Shown: positions 41,546 to 55,379 of the stretch, one piece after another
Layout of the letters: every line of letters begins with the position of its first letter
How positions within the stretch are numbered: position 1 is the first letter of the stretch
Assembly: GCF_964355755.1 (NCBI RefSeq)
Contig: NC_092674.1
Span: 20,364,001-20,424,000, forward strand
DNA length: 60,000 nt
Direction: 5' to 3'
Source of the DNA: Antedon mediterranea
Lineage: Eukaryota; Echinodermata; Crinoidea; Comatulida; Antedonidae
Program-made: the position numbers and the translations under genes
Notes under the pieces: model-generated
Seen by the model: only the letters and a program-made list of their open reading frames with translations
Databases searched by the model: none
What the model was told of the DNA's origin: nothing

Positions 41546-43600
41546 CAGTATGTTTATTTGTAGCCTATATTAGTTGGTCATAATATATCTTTGACGTTAT
41601 TAAAACTATAATCAATGTTGATTCTTTTAAAGATTTAGTCAAAAGTAATGTTACTATTATCGAAAAAATCCAATCAGCTAATATAATAACACAATCACGG
41701 CTTTCAAGTGAAAGATTGACAAGTTGTACCAATTCAATTGAAAAGATATAACCTTACTGTCCCTTAATCATCTATTGTATAATGATTAAACCCGGCCTTC
41801 ATTAACCTTACGAGAATAATAATAAGAAGACCTGAATGAAATTACCTTAGCAGGTCATTATTAATGTTTTCGTTCAAATTTAAGACCACCAGCATGTAAG
41901 CAGTCTTTAACCACGTTGGACTTTAGTTAGAAGCGCTAAGAAGCTTATTATATATGTTTTGGGAGTTTGTAATTGAAATGAATCTATATTATGTATGTAT
42001 GTATTATGTATTTTACTTTTAAATGTTGGGTAAGTTTTGTAGTAAAGTATTTTTGCAGTAAAATCACGTTCCTCGTATTGTGGTTTTTCAAGTGTTAGTA
42101 ACTTTAGAGTCATGATGATTTTATGAGTAAGTTCATTACACTGCCTGTCTCCTCGGGCCTACTCATTCTTTTCACAGTATTATACAAACATTCCAATAGT
42201 ATTTTGACAAAAGAACTATTATCCACAGCCTACTGGTTTTCAATGGCCAGGATTGATGAAAGAATTCTGTGAAGGTGTTTTAATTTCGCTTCAGTCCTAA
42301 TAAACCTCTACCACTTAACTGTGACTTTGAGATAAACAAGAAAAAAAAAACAATCCACAATCACTGATTTGATTTTATTTCCTACTGAACTCATACTACA
42401 ATTCAAAATAAATTTTTCGTGGACGAAGAGGTTGGGCTTTCTTTCATTCAAGTTTTCCGGGGTCATTAAATATATCGCAATCTAAGCTTTTTGGAAGAAA
42501 GTTTGCTGAAACTGTGGATACCAAGACCATGGGAAAGGGGTTGTGCAAACAGAAAAAACTTTTCTCAACCCTGGTGTACAAACACTAACTGTAAACCCTA
42601 AAGCGATAGATTATCAATTATACTTTTTTTTAATCTGAGAAACTTTTCCTAATAAAACATTGATCTGTAAGCAATATGATAATTAAATACATTTTGGAAA
42701 ACGAAACTCTAAAAAATCTTAAAAAACGGAAAAGATGCAGAACTATAGGTAAATGAAAAATGCACAGAACTGAGAATCTGATGTGCTACACAACAAACAA
42801 CATAATTTAAGTGGAGCAAATATTTGAAGAAAGCCTGAATATTAATTGAAATATACAGGAAGGAATGACGTCTATGTCAATGTAGGAAAGTTTGCAAATG
42901 CATGGAAATTCGTTGAAAGTGAAGAATACATACAGACATGCACACTCAGAATGTAGAGAATCAAATTATTTTCTTGCTTATTATAAATTTTGTTGTTTTA
43001 TTTTTAGACATAGATAAACAATACTCGCTCGACTCAATAGACTTCGCTACAATACGTCACGTCTTTTCATAATGCGTGTTACAGTTATTAAATCACGCAC
43101 TTTTATAATAAAAACGATATTGTGTATCAACATAAAAAAAGATCTTTAACAATAATTATTGGATGTCAAAGTCAATGACCCCCTGGCTCATTCAAAATGT
43201 GTACACAGTGCAATAAACCCATACATTGTGGTCTTTGTTATAGGCCTACCATCGATATTTAGGTTAAGTCGGCAAACAGGTAAATTCGGTTTTGCCGTGT
43301 ATATTCTACGATACAATCAATGTTATATTGTTGCACTTTTTTTTACATAGAATATGATGGCCCGTTAAGCTCTAACTGGATTGTTTCTTCTGAACAGATA
43401 GTATAACACCGTAGACCTATGTGTTATTTAGGTATAAGGATGTATCGTATTGTAATTAGTAGATTGCTCCACTACACATTTCTTGTTTTTAAATGTATTA
43501 TTTCAGTAGTTAAACTTATTCAAATAAAAAATGTAATACTGAGAAAAGAGTTGAATAATTATCAGCATCAGATTCAGCATTTATCTTGTCCTTTATATGA

Positions 43601-44045
43601 GCATATGATAGTATGGTTTATATGAGCCTATGATAGTATGGTTTATATGAGCCTATGATAGTATGGTTTATATGATCCTATGATAGTATGGTTTATATGA
43701 TCCTATGATAGTATGGTTTATATGAGCCTATGATAGTATGGTTTATATGAGCCTATGATAGTATGGTTTATATGAGCCTATGATAGTATGGTTTATATGA
43801 GCCTATGATAGTATGGTTTATATGAGCCTATGATAGTATGGTTTATATGAGCCTATGATAGTATGGTTTATATGAGCCTATGATAGTATGGTTTATATGA
43901 GCCTATGATAGTATGGTTTATATGAGCCTATGATAGTATGGTTTATATGAGCCTATGATAGTATGGTTTATATGAGCCTATGATAGTATGGTTTATATGA
44001 GCCTATGATAGTATGGTTTATATGAGCCTATGATAGTATGGTTTA
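43601..44045. repeat. 25-bp minisatellite, 17.8 copies
   Basis: The unit is GCCTATGATAGTATGGTTTA plus TATGA. Copies start every 25 bases from 43601. The first reads GCATATG, copies 4 and 5 read TCCTATG, the others are identical, and the last is cut after 20 bases. Such homogeneity implies recent expansion. Confidence 0.98.
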
Positions 44046-47000
44046 ATGTAAATTTAATACACACTATTTATAAAATAAAATATTTTGAGTGTATTCATAC
44101 GTTATACAGATATTTAAAACATTGTATTCATATAATATAAGGCTTAAGTTTTACTCGAGATTAATGTTTTTAAAGGTATAAGCGTGCTGTATCACATTAT
44201 ACAATTACCTTGTCACTGTCTTCAAAAGCATGAAATTAAAAATATAATTAAAATGATCAACATTATACACTAAATAATAGGCCAAGTTTTATTCAAGTTT
44301 AAGTTTTGTGTAAAATGTGGTGAAACAATCATTAAGAACAGATTTATGTATAAATCGCGTGTTTCTATTATTTGAATAAAAAGAGACATACTGTTTGATT
44401 TCGTTGTTATTTTATAATTACAGTATTTTACTGCTTACAAAGTAAACAGACATTTCTAGAGAACAACAGACGTATGTTAATTCAGATATTATAAATATAA
44501 TAAACACACATTTCGCCGTGTATAGCATTAGTATACACAGTGAAATTATAATATTATACACGTCGATTCTAAATGGGAATGGTTGCAATTGCTATTAATA
44601 TTGATTATACATTTTGTCTAAAACTGAAACTAATTTACATTTTATTGCCGAGGCAAAAACAACACGACTACCCTTATTCTTGTTGGTTATATCCTAATGA
44701 TAATAAACTATCCAATCTAAATGACATTTAATAAACAAAAATGAACGTTAATTATTTGATTCCTCGGGCCAAACCCAACTAATTGAACTCACGGTTTCTT
44801 TGTTGTCTCAAATTATTCACTTTTTTATAGCCTTACTATAAAGACGGTAAAGAATATTACAAAGAAGATATTATTGTATAATTTGAATTGAATTACAGTA
44901 AATTTTTCTGTGATGGTATCGTGTTTTATTCAATGTATTATAGAGAATAGGACGCATTTAAATTTATTTCAACAAATTCAAACACTAACACTGATATTTC
45001 CTTTGGTCAATTGCGTAATTGAATCTCAATATATTAAATATGTTTTAATGTTTACAGGTAGCAGCTTACATATAGTATTTTTGTATAATTCTTTTATGTG
45101 GAGTAAAAAATACCATCTGAATTGTCAAGTTGATAATCAAATGTTTATAGTCTACGTTTTAATTATCACATGTTATTACAAATTATATAATTGTGTATGT
45201 TTGGGCCTATCGGTTTACCGCCGTTTCTAGTGTATATTTATTAATGTTTAATGTGAATTGACCAATTGGAGTAAATCTTGTGATCCTCTCATTACGAGCG
45301 TAATCATCACGTGTTTTGCATGCAGATTTTAGGATAAAAGAAATATAGTTTGTTCCAACAACAACACTAAACTTGTACTCCACAACATTTAATTATGATT
45401 TCCAACATTTTCTAATGTTATATTTTATTAGTGGAATTTTACTTGTTGATTGTTTTTCAAGATTCAGCAAGTAAATTGTATTTACTATTAAGTGTGATTA
45501 TACTGTCAACAAGTAATACGGTTAATCTCTATCTTAAGATTGGAATCATCAGCATTTAAACTTCCAAGCTCAACTGATTAAGCTATGGGCTTAACTGATC
45601 TAATTCCACAGATAATCCATATTAATAGTTTCTGAACGCTCTCTATGGTTCAGGGAATCAACAAGTACATTCTGAATGTTACTATACGGATTTAAGAATC
45701 CAAACGTTTAACGTGAAGAACCATTGTTATAAAAATATCAATGTTTTTATCTATGTAGGCCTACTTGAATTTAGATTATTACATAACATTCGGCTTTGCG
45801 CGTAAGGCTTATAGAATAAAAATATTCCTAGAAAAATGATAATTAATAATAGGCCTATTAATATACCTTCGCTTCACTGTAAACTGCGGTTTCATTGAAT
45901 TCTTTTTATCTTTTCATTTTATAGGCCTATTCTTGTTTACGTACGGTAAGTCACGTAGAAATTATATGTTGAAAACTATATTGTTATTATTAGTAGGCAT
46001 GGTATAACATAAACAGACCTAACGAATATTGATGATTTTGACCTGTCCTGGATTGTTGAAGCATGGCCTATTCCAATAATCTCGTAGTCTTTTTCTACTT
46101 TTTCACTTATTGTTTCAATTTAAACACGGAACTTTAATAGGCCAGTCGAATGTGCTAACATATTATTTTTGTCATTTTTGATAACATTATGCCTTATTCA
46201 GAAAACCAGGCAGACTGCATCAATCGAATCATAGTAATTAATCAATTGTATTGTTTTAGGACAGAAATAGAAACAAATTATCTTTTGGTACATTTTGTGA
46301 TTGATGAAATGAAACCTGGATAAAATATGTACCACTGGTTAGCACAATTTTAATTTTATCAAAGCCATTTTATACGTTTAGTGTTCATTTTAACAACTAT
46401 AATAATTGTTAGTGTTCATTTTTAGAATATTAGATGAGGTTTTAGCTCGTGTGAAATTTAACTTATGTGAGTGTCGTAAATAAAAAGAAATTAACAATGA
46501 AAACAAGTCTATACTTAATCTTCACAGAAACGCAATTTTTACGATCATGTAATACTGCACTCGTAATACTGGCAACTCAATTTCTAAAAAATATACAATA
46601 GGTTATATTTTTGATTAGAGGGCGGTACAGTAAAAACCAATATACCCATGCACCTAACTCGAAAAATAACCACGAAAAGTACTAAATGAATATTAATAAA
46701 TACTACAATAACATTTGTTTAATTTGCAGCCTACTTTACCTCACATTTTTGCGTATTGCCTTCTTTATTTAGATTTCAATATGTTTGGAAGTCTAATACA
46801 AATCAAGTGATGATTTACTTTTCATTCATCGAAATCATTATTTCACATCATACGACGTATTATAGGCCTATATTATATTTATTTTAGAAAAAAAATCATC
46901 AAATACTGTTTGTATGTACTTACTAAAATATCCCTCAAACAAATACAAAACTTACCCAATTGTATTGCCTTACGAGAAGTCTATTAAAGTTAAATATTTA

Positions 47001-48199
47001 AATCTATTAATTATACTTATTTTAAAGCTACTAAAGCATCCCCACTGATATTTTCTTTAATATAAAACACGATCTATACCAAACACGTGGTTAGAAATCG
47101 TTATGAAAATTAACTTTGATAAAAACGACCATGAAAAAAAAACAACGTTGAACAGAAGACAAATTTCTCACACATTGCATGATTTAGAATATTAATAAAG
47201 ATGTTAGCTCGTCACACAAAGCATGGTAGCAAACGTAAGGGCACTAAGGTCACTTTTCGCAATTACAATCGCTTATTAGGTCTCTCAGATAGAGAAGACT
47301 GGCTTTTTTATGCACTTGTTGGTAATTATAAGCATGTTCGATGAGTCTACGAGGTGCTTAACGCCGCGCAATTTATCTCATTAAGCGACGTTCGTTCGGT
47401 TTTGTGATGGCCTGTGGTCACGTGTGCACATTTTAAAAAGAAAATGAAAGCTTAATGAATTATTACACCCCTTGTAATTGGCCAGTTTCTGGTGGTAGAA
47501 TCATTATCGTTTTCACTCATAAGTCAATATATATAAATAGACTAATGATTATGTTTACTTCGTTATTGAGCCTTAGATAAACCATCAACACTAAAAAAAG
47601 TCATAAGTTGGTGAAATACTTTAAGTTTTTTATTTAACGTTTGGTTATAGGCCTAAGTTCGTATAACATGTATTTCGATCATTAGACAGCAAATTCTTAA
47701 TCATTGCATTAAATATATACGTTTAAACGAAGCTCGACTCGAAGTGGCCCACTTATAACAAAGAAAACTAAATTGATATAAAAACAAAATCCCTTAGTAT
47801 AAAATATTAACGATACAGTATTACCGAACAGTACCGTTTTCGTGTCATTGAAAAATCATGTTATCCTTCAGGAATTGAACTTATAACTGTGGCAAAGTGT
47901 AGAACAAATATAGTTGGGTATATTAAAGGTATATGATGGCGCACACGTGTGTTACTAATTGATTTCAAAATCTATATTTTGTTTTCAAATAAAATTGGTC
48001 ATTTTTAATTTCAATGTAATATCATCATTTTGCTATTGTACGAAATAATCGTTTGAACTTTGCAAGACCTAGCTGCAAAAGGTGGCGCTCTTCTGAAAAA
48101 CATACATGTGAGTATTAAAAGGTAACAGATACAAAGTTTGTGGTTGTTAGCATGTGTTCATTTTTCCATGTAGTGAGTTCATGGATGTAGTAACATTTG
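44046..48199. other. intergenic region
   Basis: AT-rich, no gene supported; short open frames show no recognisable domain. A CpG-containing patch at about 47200-47430 is described separately. Confidence 0.55.
47200..47430. promoter_or_regulatory. candidate conserved non-coding element
   Basis: Sequence of higher complexity and CpG content than its flanks (e.g. GGTGCTTAACGCCGCGCAAT, GTCACGTGTGCAC with a CACGTG E-box) and no repeat structure. It could be an enhancer; only composition and motifs support this. Confidence 0.2.
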
Positions 48200-49310
48200 T
48201 GATAAAATTTGGTAGTGGTGGTGATGATGAATGTCGTCATGTTGTACCTGATAACGACAGTAGTTGTGTTAATGGAACAGATTGCAGCGTTGATGTACGT
48301 GTGGTTGATGGTGAGGAGGTGTGGTACTCTGCAGCGTTGATGTAAGTTTGATGGTTGTGGTGGTAATGATGGTGTTTAGTGATGATGCTGATGGTGACGA
48401 GGTGTGGTACTCTGCAGCGTTGATGTAAGTTTGATGGTTGTGGTAATAATGATGGTGTTTAGTGATGATGTTGATGGTGAGTAGGTGTGGTACTCTGTAG
48501 CGTTGATGTAAGTTTGATGGTTGTGGTGATAATGATGGTGTTTAGTGATGATGTTGATGATGACGAGGTGTGGTACTCGGCAGCGTTGATGTAAGTTTGG
48601 TGGTTATGGTGATAATGATGGTGTTTAGTGATGATGTTGATGGTGAGGAGGTGTGGTACTCTGCAGCGTTGATGTAAGTTTGATGGTTATGGCGATAATG
48701 ATGGTGTTTAGTGATGATGTTGATGGTGAGGAGGTGTGGTACTCTGCAGCGTTGATGTAAGTTTGATGGTTGTGGTAATAGTGATGGTGTTTAGTGATGA
48801 TGTTGATGGTGACGAGGTGTGGTACTCTGCAGCGTTGATGTAAGTTTGGTGGTTATGGTGATAATGATGGTGTTTAGTGATGATGTTGATGGCGAGGTGG
48901 TGTGGTACTCTGCAGCATTGATGTAAGTTTGATGGTTATGGTGATAATGATGGTGTTTAGTGATGATGTTGATGGTGAGGAGGTGTGGTACTCTGCAGCG
49001 TTGATGTAAGTTTGATGGTTATGGTGATAATGATGGTGTTTAGTGATGATGTTGATGGTGACGAGGTGTGGTACACTGTAGCGTTGATGTAAGTTTGATG
49101 GTTGTGGTAATAATGATGGTGTTTAGTGATTATGTTGATGGTGAAGAGATGTGGTACTCTGCAGCGTTGATGTAAGTTTGGTGGTTACGGTGATAATGAT
49201 GGTGTTTAGTGATGATGTTGATGGTGAGGAGGTGTGGTACTCTGCAGCGTTGATGTAAGTTTGATGATGTTGATGGTGAGGAGGTATGTTATTTTGATGG
49301 TTGTGGTGAT
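48200..49310. repeat. 83-bp minisatellite, about 12-13 copies in exact register
   Basis: The anchor word GTGGTAC recurs at 48321, 48404, 48487, 48570, 48653, 48736, 48819, 48902, 48985, 49068, 49151 and 49234: every interval is exactly 83 bases although copies differ by substitutions. The unit contains CTGCAGCGTTGATGTAAGTT and a GATGATGTTGATGGTGA stretch. The ends decay into GTG/GAT-rich sequence to about 49430. 83 is not a multiple of three, so it is not a coding repeat. Confidence 0.97.
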
Positions 49311-49879
49311 AATGGTGGTGTTTAGTGACTAGGCTGATGATGGTGATGTGTGGTACGGTAACGATGGTTTTAAGGTTGATTGTTGTGGGTGGTAATGACG
49401 GCGTGTTTAGTGACAATGTCGATGGTAATGGAACACTTGTAATTTAAAATATTAAGGTTAATATATAGTGGAATTAATTAGGTTTTTTTTATATGGCTTC
49501 CTGTGAAGTTTAATTTTGTTGATAATAGTGGTATTGATGGCATTTATATGATGATGCTTGCCACAGTTATGTTGAGGATAAGGTAATGGCGTATATTTGT
49601 GGTGGTCTTGTGATGATTTAGTTGCTTTAAGTGGTGGTGATAGTGTTGGTGTTGATAGTGAGGAAGCTTGCTATTTTAATGTTGATAGTATGTATGGTGA
49701 TAATATAGGGATGGTGTTAATGATGATGAGTGTTGCCAATTTAATATAGTGCTGGTAGTGATGGACGAATAATACATGGATGATTGTGATAATGGATGTT
49801 CCGGATTCCGGTTTTAATGGTAACGATGCTACGTTTTATGCTGGTTTCAGAGAGGTGTAATAAGCCGAAGGCTAGAGGG

Positions 49880-50750
49880 CGTAAAAAGATTTTTTAACCG
49901 ATAGGTATCAACAGGTTGATTAAATATTGTTATATCTGATCAGATAGTATGTGATACTGGTGCCCATCAAGGCTGTGCTCTTTCAATACTTTTTCACTAT
50001 TTATGATTATCAATGTGAACCGAATGATATAGCTCTACCATTAAATATGCTGATGTGTCAAATAATCATACTACTGAATATAAAAATATTATTGAATAAT
50101 TTGTTACATGCTGTCAAGATAATTATCTAACCATTAATGTTAGAAAATAAAAGAACTGATTATTGACTTTAGAAAGAATATAGCGGGCATGAAACTTTTT
50201 TTAATGATGAATTAGTAATAGTTACCGAACTTAAATACCTTGGTATATGCTTAGATGATAACTAAACCGGAATCGTAATACCACAAGTATATATTCTAAG
50301 TGCAATCAAATGTTATAGTTTATCAGACAAATGAAGAAATTTAATGTTAATAGAGAATTTTTTTAATTTATTTACAATCTGTTTTACATTTTTGCTGTAC
50401 AATTATGGTTTAATGGGCTGACGAACAAAAACCTTTATGAATTAGAGAAAACAAATAAAGCAGATATCAACATAATTGGTATCAATGAATGTTACATTAT
50501 AAGAAGAAATTGCCACAGAAGCTGTTGTTAAAAATGTGAAATATGATGAAAACTAATGAATTACAAATTATGTTCTCTCATCTGCTGTGAAAATGTTGTC
50601 TGGTGAACGTACTTTTATCCTATTTTTATATTACACTGTTATCTACATTTGTTGATATTTTTACTACTGCCATGTTTTTTTATGTATTTTCTTTTGTAAG
50701 TTTCGAGCCAGAGTGAATAAAAAAAAAGGAATAAAATAATTGAATTGAAA
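49880..50750 (+). pseudogene. 5'-truncated, decayed LINE reverse transcriptase (CR1/Rex-like)
   Basis: Conserved reverse-transcriptase blocks appear in order across shifting frames: SDQIVCDTGAHQGC (about 49940-49976, the TGxPQGC block), KYADV (about 50043-50057, the YADD active site with the second Asp lost), NYLTINV, EFKYLGICLDD-like (about 50230-50262), RQMKKFNVNRE, NGLTNKNLYELEKTNKA and IIGINEC. Many stops and frameshifts show it is dead. The 3' end has an AATAAA-rich stretch and an ATTGAATTGAA tail near 50740-50750, as in CR1/L2-type elements. Upstream domains (endonuclease, ORF1) are absent. Confidence 0.8.
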
Positions 50751-51289
50751 ATGTATTCATTAAAATTAAATAAAATATGACTATTGTGTGTGTTTTTTTT
50801 TTCTTTTTCTGTCTCAAAATGTCATTTTTTGTTAATGTAATGCGTCCGTATAATATGTTTTATGTTTATGCTTAGGACTACAAAGACAAGCCACTTTGGC
50901 TTCTGTGTATCTTAACCCATAAACTTTGTAAAATATTGAATATTGAATAAATGTTGTTGTATACATAACTAGGAGTAAAGTAAAATAAAAATTAGGAAAA
51001 GCATGCATATAATAACAAATTAAGTGAATATAGTTGGAGTTTGTATTTAGTTTTCTCTGACATATGCAAATTAGGAAAATAATGTGCAATGTTTCTAATC
51101 TAATACTTTACCATCTTATCACAAATGTGTGTCTAAATGTCCTTGATTTTTTTAATTTTTCAAACTTATCATTTGAAGTAAATGGACTTTAAATTAAACA
51201 TAATATAACGCCAACTCTGTTTGTGAAGGCAAAATGTCAGTAGCAGTGTTAACGGTGTACTTGAGACGTGAAGTGTCCGGAAACAATGA

Positions 51290-51680
51290 TCTTAAAGTCT
51301 ATAAGATGTTGACGAACCGTTCGCTAAAGCACTTACACAAAAAACGCGAAAATATCAAAACTCGTTTACGTCGAGATTGAGTTACTAATGAGGCGATCAA
51401 AAAAAGCACTTACGTGAACCGGTGAGAAATTATTGCTTCCAATATAAAAATAATTCGCGTTAAAGTCAACGAGAAAATGCAGGAAACTCGCAAATAAACG
51501 GTTTTACATTTCGCCCACTAGCGCCGAAATCTAATATTCCAGGAGCTGTGTAAATGATTAATGAACATATCAATCGACGCCTTATTAATTTAGCAACCAT
51601 TAACGCAACGGGATTCGAAAATTAGACATAATTTGCGAGTAACGTGCTGTTATTACGTTAAAGAAAATAAAACATCAATA
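51290..51680. promoter_or_regulatory. candidate conserved non-coding element with homeodomain-type sites
   Basis: Complex, non-repetitive sequence with TAAATGATTAATGAACATAT, a CAATCGACG word, TTATTAATTT and several CpGs, unlike the simple AT-rich flanks. It resembles developmental enhancers in composition, which is weak evidence. Confidence 0.25.
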
Positions 51681-52126
51681 CATGACTCCAATAAAACGAT
51701 CATTCGTCACAAAAACATTAAAGTTAATAATAATCGAATGACAAGTTTAAGATGTAATGTAGTACATTTATATAGTCCTAATGTAACGGTGAGATGATGT
51801 TTTTGTGAGAAATTGCTACAATGCATGAGTTTAATTTTCAAATGACATTATACTTTCTTTTTTTAATAAAAAATCGAATTTAATAGTTACTATGCCTTAA
51901 ATGTATTCTGAAATTACAAAAAATGCATAGATATTTTAAATTTTTATTTAAAAAACTATTCTGGAAGTGTTACATTCAGTTGGCCAACAGTAATCTTACT
52001 GAATGTTTAAATCTTTAGTTAATTTCGTTTTTTAGTTTGATTGGTTAGTAAATACTTTACCCGAATCATCGGGTACTTCACCAACATGATCATAATCTGA
52101 CCAATTAAGTCAACAGAATGCTTCCC

Positions 52127-52435
52127 TTAAAGATGTATTGTCCCCTAAAAACATGAACAATTAATCAGACTTTGTAGTTTTAATAAAGTTCCGTAGAAAA
52201 AAAAAAGAAAAACAAAATTGTTTCACTTATAAAATAACATAATAAATGGATAAATTCAACAATAAATCCATTGGCTGGCAGCCAATGTTTTAACTTACAG
52301 TTTTTTTCAGTTAAATAAATTTTGTTTAGATCCAATTTGTTGTCAAAGTGGATAACTATTATGTGACATTAAGATGGCATATTAAATAGCAAAACATTTG
52401 AAAAATTATTTTTCAGGAGGAAAATACATCTTTAA
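52127..52435. mobile_element. MITE family B copy 2 (about 309 bp)
   Basis: The ends are TTAAAGATGTATTGTCCCCT and GGAAAATACATCTTTAA. The interior matches the reverse complement of the 13.1 kb copy around the GGCTGGCAGCCAATG palindrome and the GGATCTAAAC/CCACTTTGAC words. No open frame; non-autonomous. Confidence 0.75.
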
Positions 52436-53395
52436 AGGAATAAAAATACAGCATCATTATATACAGTATGTACAATATGCACACAACAATATCAATAATT
52501 ATGGAAGCACTATCCACAGAAAAAACACGATAGAATCCTTAGGAACATTTCATTAATTAGAGTATTGTTAGTCAACATACGTTGCATAAACTAGGTATTC
52601 ACAGAAGAGAGTTAATAGTACGTGTTTAGGCCTACATATATTAATGTGCATCACAGTAATCAAAACATAGGGTTGCAAAATGATATGTGATGATGCAATA
52701 GTATCAGAATAAACAACAATTGATAATCATGGGCACATAGGGTTTCTTATGTTGTTTTACAGATTTTAAAAACAGGAAATATTTTATACACATTTTTCGA
52801 TAACTGATATAGTTTTGACCAACGAAACATTGATTAATGAATCCATGATCGAAACAACATGCTTATTTTGTTTCTAATGTCTGTCTCATAAGTATATTAA
52901 ATGTATTTTATATCCTAACTTTCCGGGCAAAACAATTAAAAAAATATTCCATTGAAAAATGTTTGTCTATGTCTAAATGGTGGAGATGATCTTAATCCAG
53001 TATTTAGGCTAGTTTCTCTAATGTATTTCATAAGAAGATTTATTTACAAAAAAAATATACAAATTAAATAATAATAGTAATATAATTACATGGACAGGAA
53101 AACATTACGGTACCTAATCGGAAGTCGAAGTGTATGTTAATGCAAGTGAAACAAACATACACGGCGGAAATTAACGAACTCACTACAAATAAAACGCACA
53201 CGTTCTGGCTTTAACAATGTATATAAATATACTGGATAGGCCTATAGCAATACGTTTCACATTCGAAATAAAAATCAGAGAGAAAAAAAAGCCATAATAT
53301 GGGGCGGGACGGTCACGGTGGGACAAAATTGTTGTTGTTAAAAGGGGTATTTCATCACGTAATATTATATACTTTCATGAGAACATGTATTCTTC

Positions 53396-53563
53396 TTAAA
53401 GCTTGTTCCCCCACTAGAGCGCAACGTCAGCATAAGCCCAACGAAACCTGAGTGGACCATGACAGGCTATACAGACCGAATAGCCCATCGCTTGTCTGAT
53501 GTTGTCAGATCATTTGCGTTGCGTAACGTTCTTGCGTTGCGTCCCAGTTGGAAGCAGGCTTAA
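53396..53563. mobile_element. MITE family C, complete copy (168 bp)
   Basis: TTAA at both edges flanks imperfect inverted repeats: AGCTTGTTCCCCCACTAGAG with GCGCAACG on the left, and CGTTGCGTCCCAGTTGGAAG with CAGGCT on the right. The inside repeats the GCGTTGCGTAACG word. No coding capacity. Confidence 0.7.
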
Positions 53564-55379
53564 TATGAATTAAATGATGGGAGTACGTAAGGTCTAGGCA
53601 TAGGCCCACTGTAGAAGATAACGACAAAGAAAGCAGCCAAAACCTATGTACGTATATCTAAGTATACTAAATTATTATTTAAAAATACATATTAATAAAA
53701 CATAAACAAACCGATACGATAAATACAATTACAATATATATATTTGTACTAATCAATACTTAACCTCAAAATCAAAACCATTATCAACATATATCACTCA
53801 CATATAATGCACCGCCCTCATGATATGATTAAACAAAATAAACAAACAAGTGTGATATACACACGACCTATATAATTTAACCCTAATTGTTAAGTTAACT
53901 TTATATTCATGAAAAGATTGCCGGATTAGGACAGATTATGAACGTACAATTGACAATACGTTGACTGAAAGACACAATATGTTAATGTATTGCAATAAAC
54001 AAATTTAACGAATACTCTAATAAGGGACCACATTTAGGACCGTTGTATTAAGCATTTGACAGTAACGGTTTCTAATTAGAATCACCACATTAAAAGTAAA
54101 TACAAAATTAAAATAATTGAAATGTGTTTTTTGTAATAAGAGAATAATTGTTTTGTTTAAACATTCGTTTAACTCAATTCGATAAATAAGTTTATTTGTA
54201 TAACAACAATTAAGCCTTATCCATCTTTCTGATAAATGTTTAAATTTTCTTTCTTCAGCTATAACAATGGGAAAAAATGTTTTTTTGGCCTTATGTATTT
54301 GTTTTTATATTCTGTAGTTAATTTTATGATTTATTTTCCAAATAAATCCAAATCATTAAAATTTCCCTAAAACCCAACTGTATTTCAGTCAATATAACAT
54401 ACTCGTACCCATATTCAATACAATAGTAGTATTTAATTGTTATTTTTACATCTGTAAAATAATAAATAAATAATATATAAACAACTGAATTATTGAATAT
54501 AAACTGTATAACATGCCTATATTACAATTACTGTTATTCTTATTGAATATCGTATACACAGATATGCATTTGGTTGTATAGGGAGTCACACAGCAACGGT
54601 AATTTATGTAGTTAAGCAGGAATAGCAACGACAAATCTTACAGAATAAATTATTATATAATTAACATTAAACAATAATGTCTTGTACATGCATGCCACAC
54701 ACAATAAAAAATAAAATCTGTAACATCCACTACGTAACAAATTGACTATATTAACGAGAAATATATTAGAAAACATCGAGAATAATTTATTAGTTAGACG
54801 GTTATAAAATACCTTCTATGAAGCCGAAATATATTATCACGGATTGTTCACGTTTTATCCTTGTCATCCTATGTTCAATATCCGTTATACAACGTGTATC
54901 CACGCTACATTCAATAACAAAAACACCAACAGAATTTGAGCAGAATAATTTCCTTCGTTTTTTCCCGATTGGTATTTAAATAAACGTCAAATAATATTCC
55001 AATATGGCGATACGAAGAACTTGCAGTACATGTGTGCACTGGTGAGCTTTTGTCGGCTTATTTAGTTTTTATTGAATGGTATTCTTTTATGCTATTGAAA
55101 TTTGTGAGTGGCATAATTTTCATTATTGTATGGTATTCAGAAGATGTTCAGCAAATGAAAATGGTAGCTTTGGTTAATACAATAGAAAGGCCATTGAAAA
55201 GAATAGAATGACAGTATTGGAGTGATGACACAATAGATAGCCTATCGGCGTTCATTGATGATACCTAGCCCTGTGCACAATTCTTTTTTACTTTCATTGC
55301 ACATGGTCTCATTTGTATAGAATTATGACACTCATTCATTCTCGCCGGATTTGAAGCATTCAATAGAAATTACACAGGT

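Larger units (their letters stand above)
32599..43600. other. intergenic region
   Basis: No gene is supported. It holds a GC-richer patch just right of the pogo-like MITE (32640-32870), the MITE C fragment, a small hairpin at 34400-34419, the full MITE A copy, an (AAAC)n run at 36916-36936, a poly-A run at 38798-38813, an AT run near 40605-40622 and the second LINE-like 3' end. Confidence 0.6.

Noticed and set aside
43601-44045. CRISPR-like regular repeat
   Set aside because: The 25-bp units are directly adjacent with no unique spacers, so this is a minisatellite in a eukaryotic genome.
49123-49416. 97-codon His/Thr-rich minus-strand frame
   Set aside because: It falls within the 83-bp satellite and its decayed edge, and 83 is not a multiple of three.
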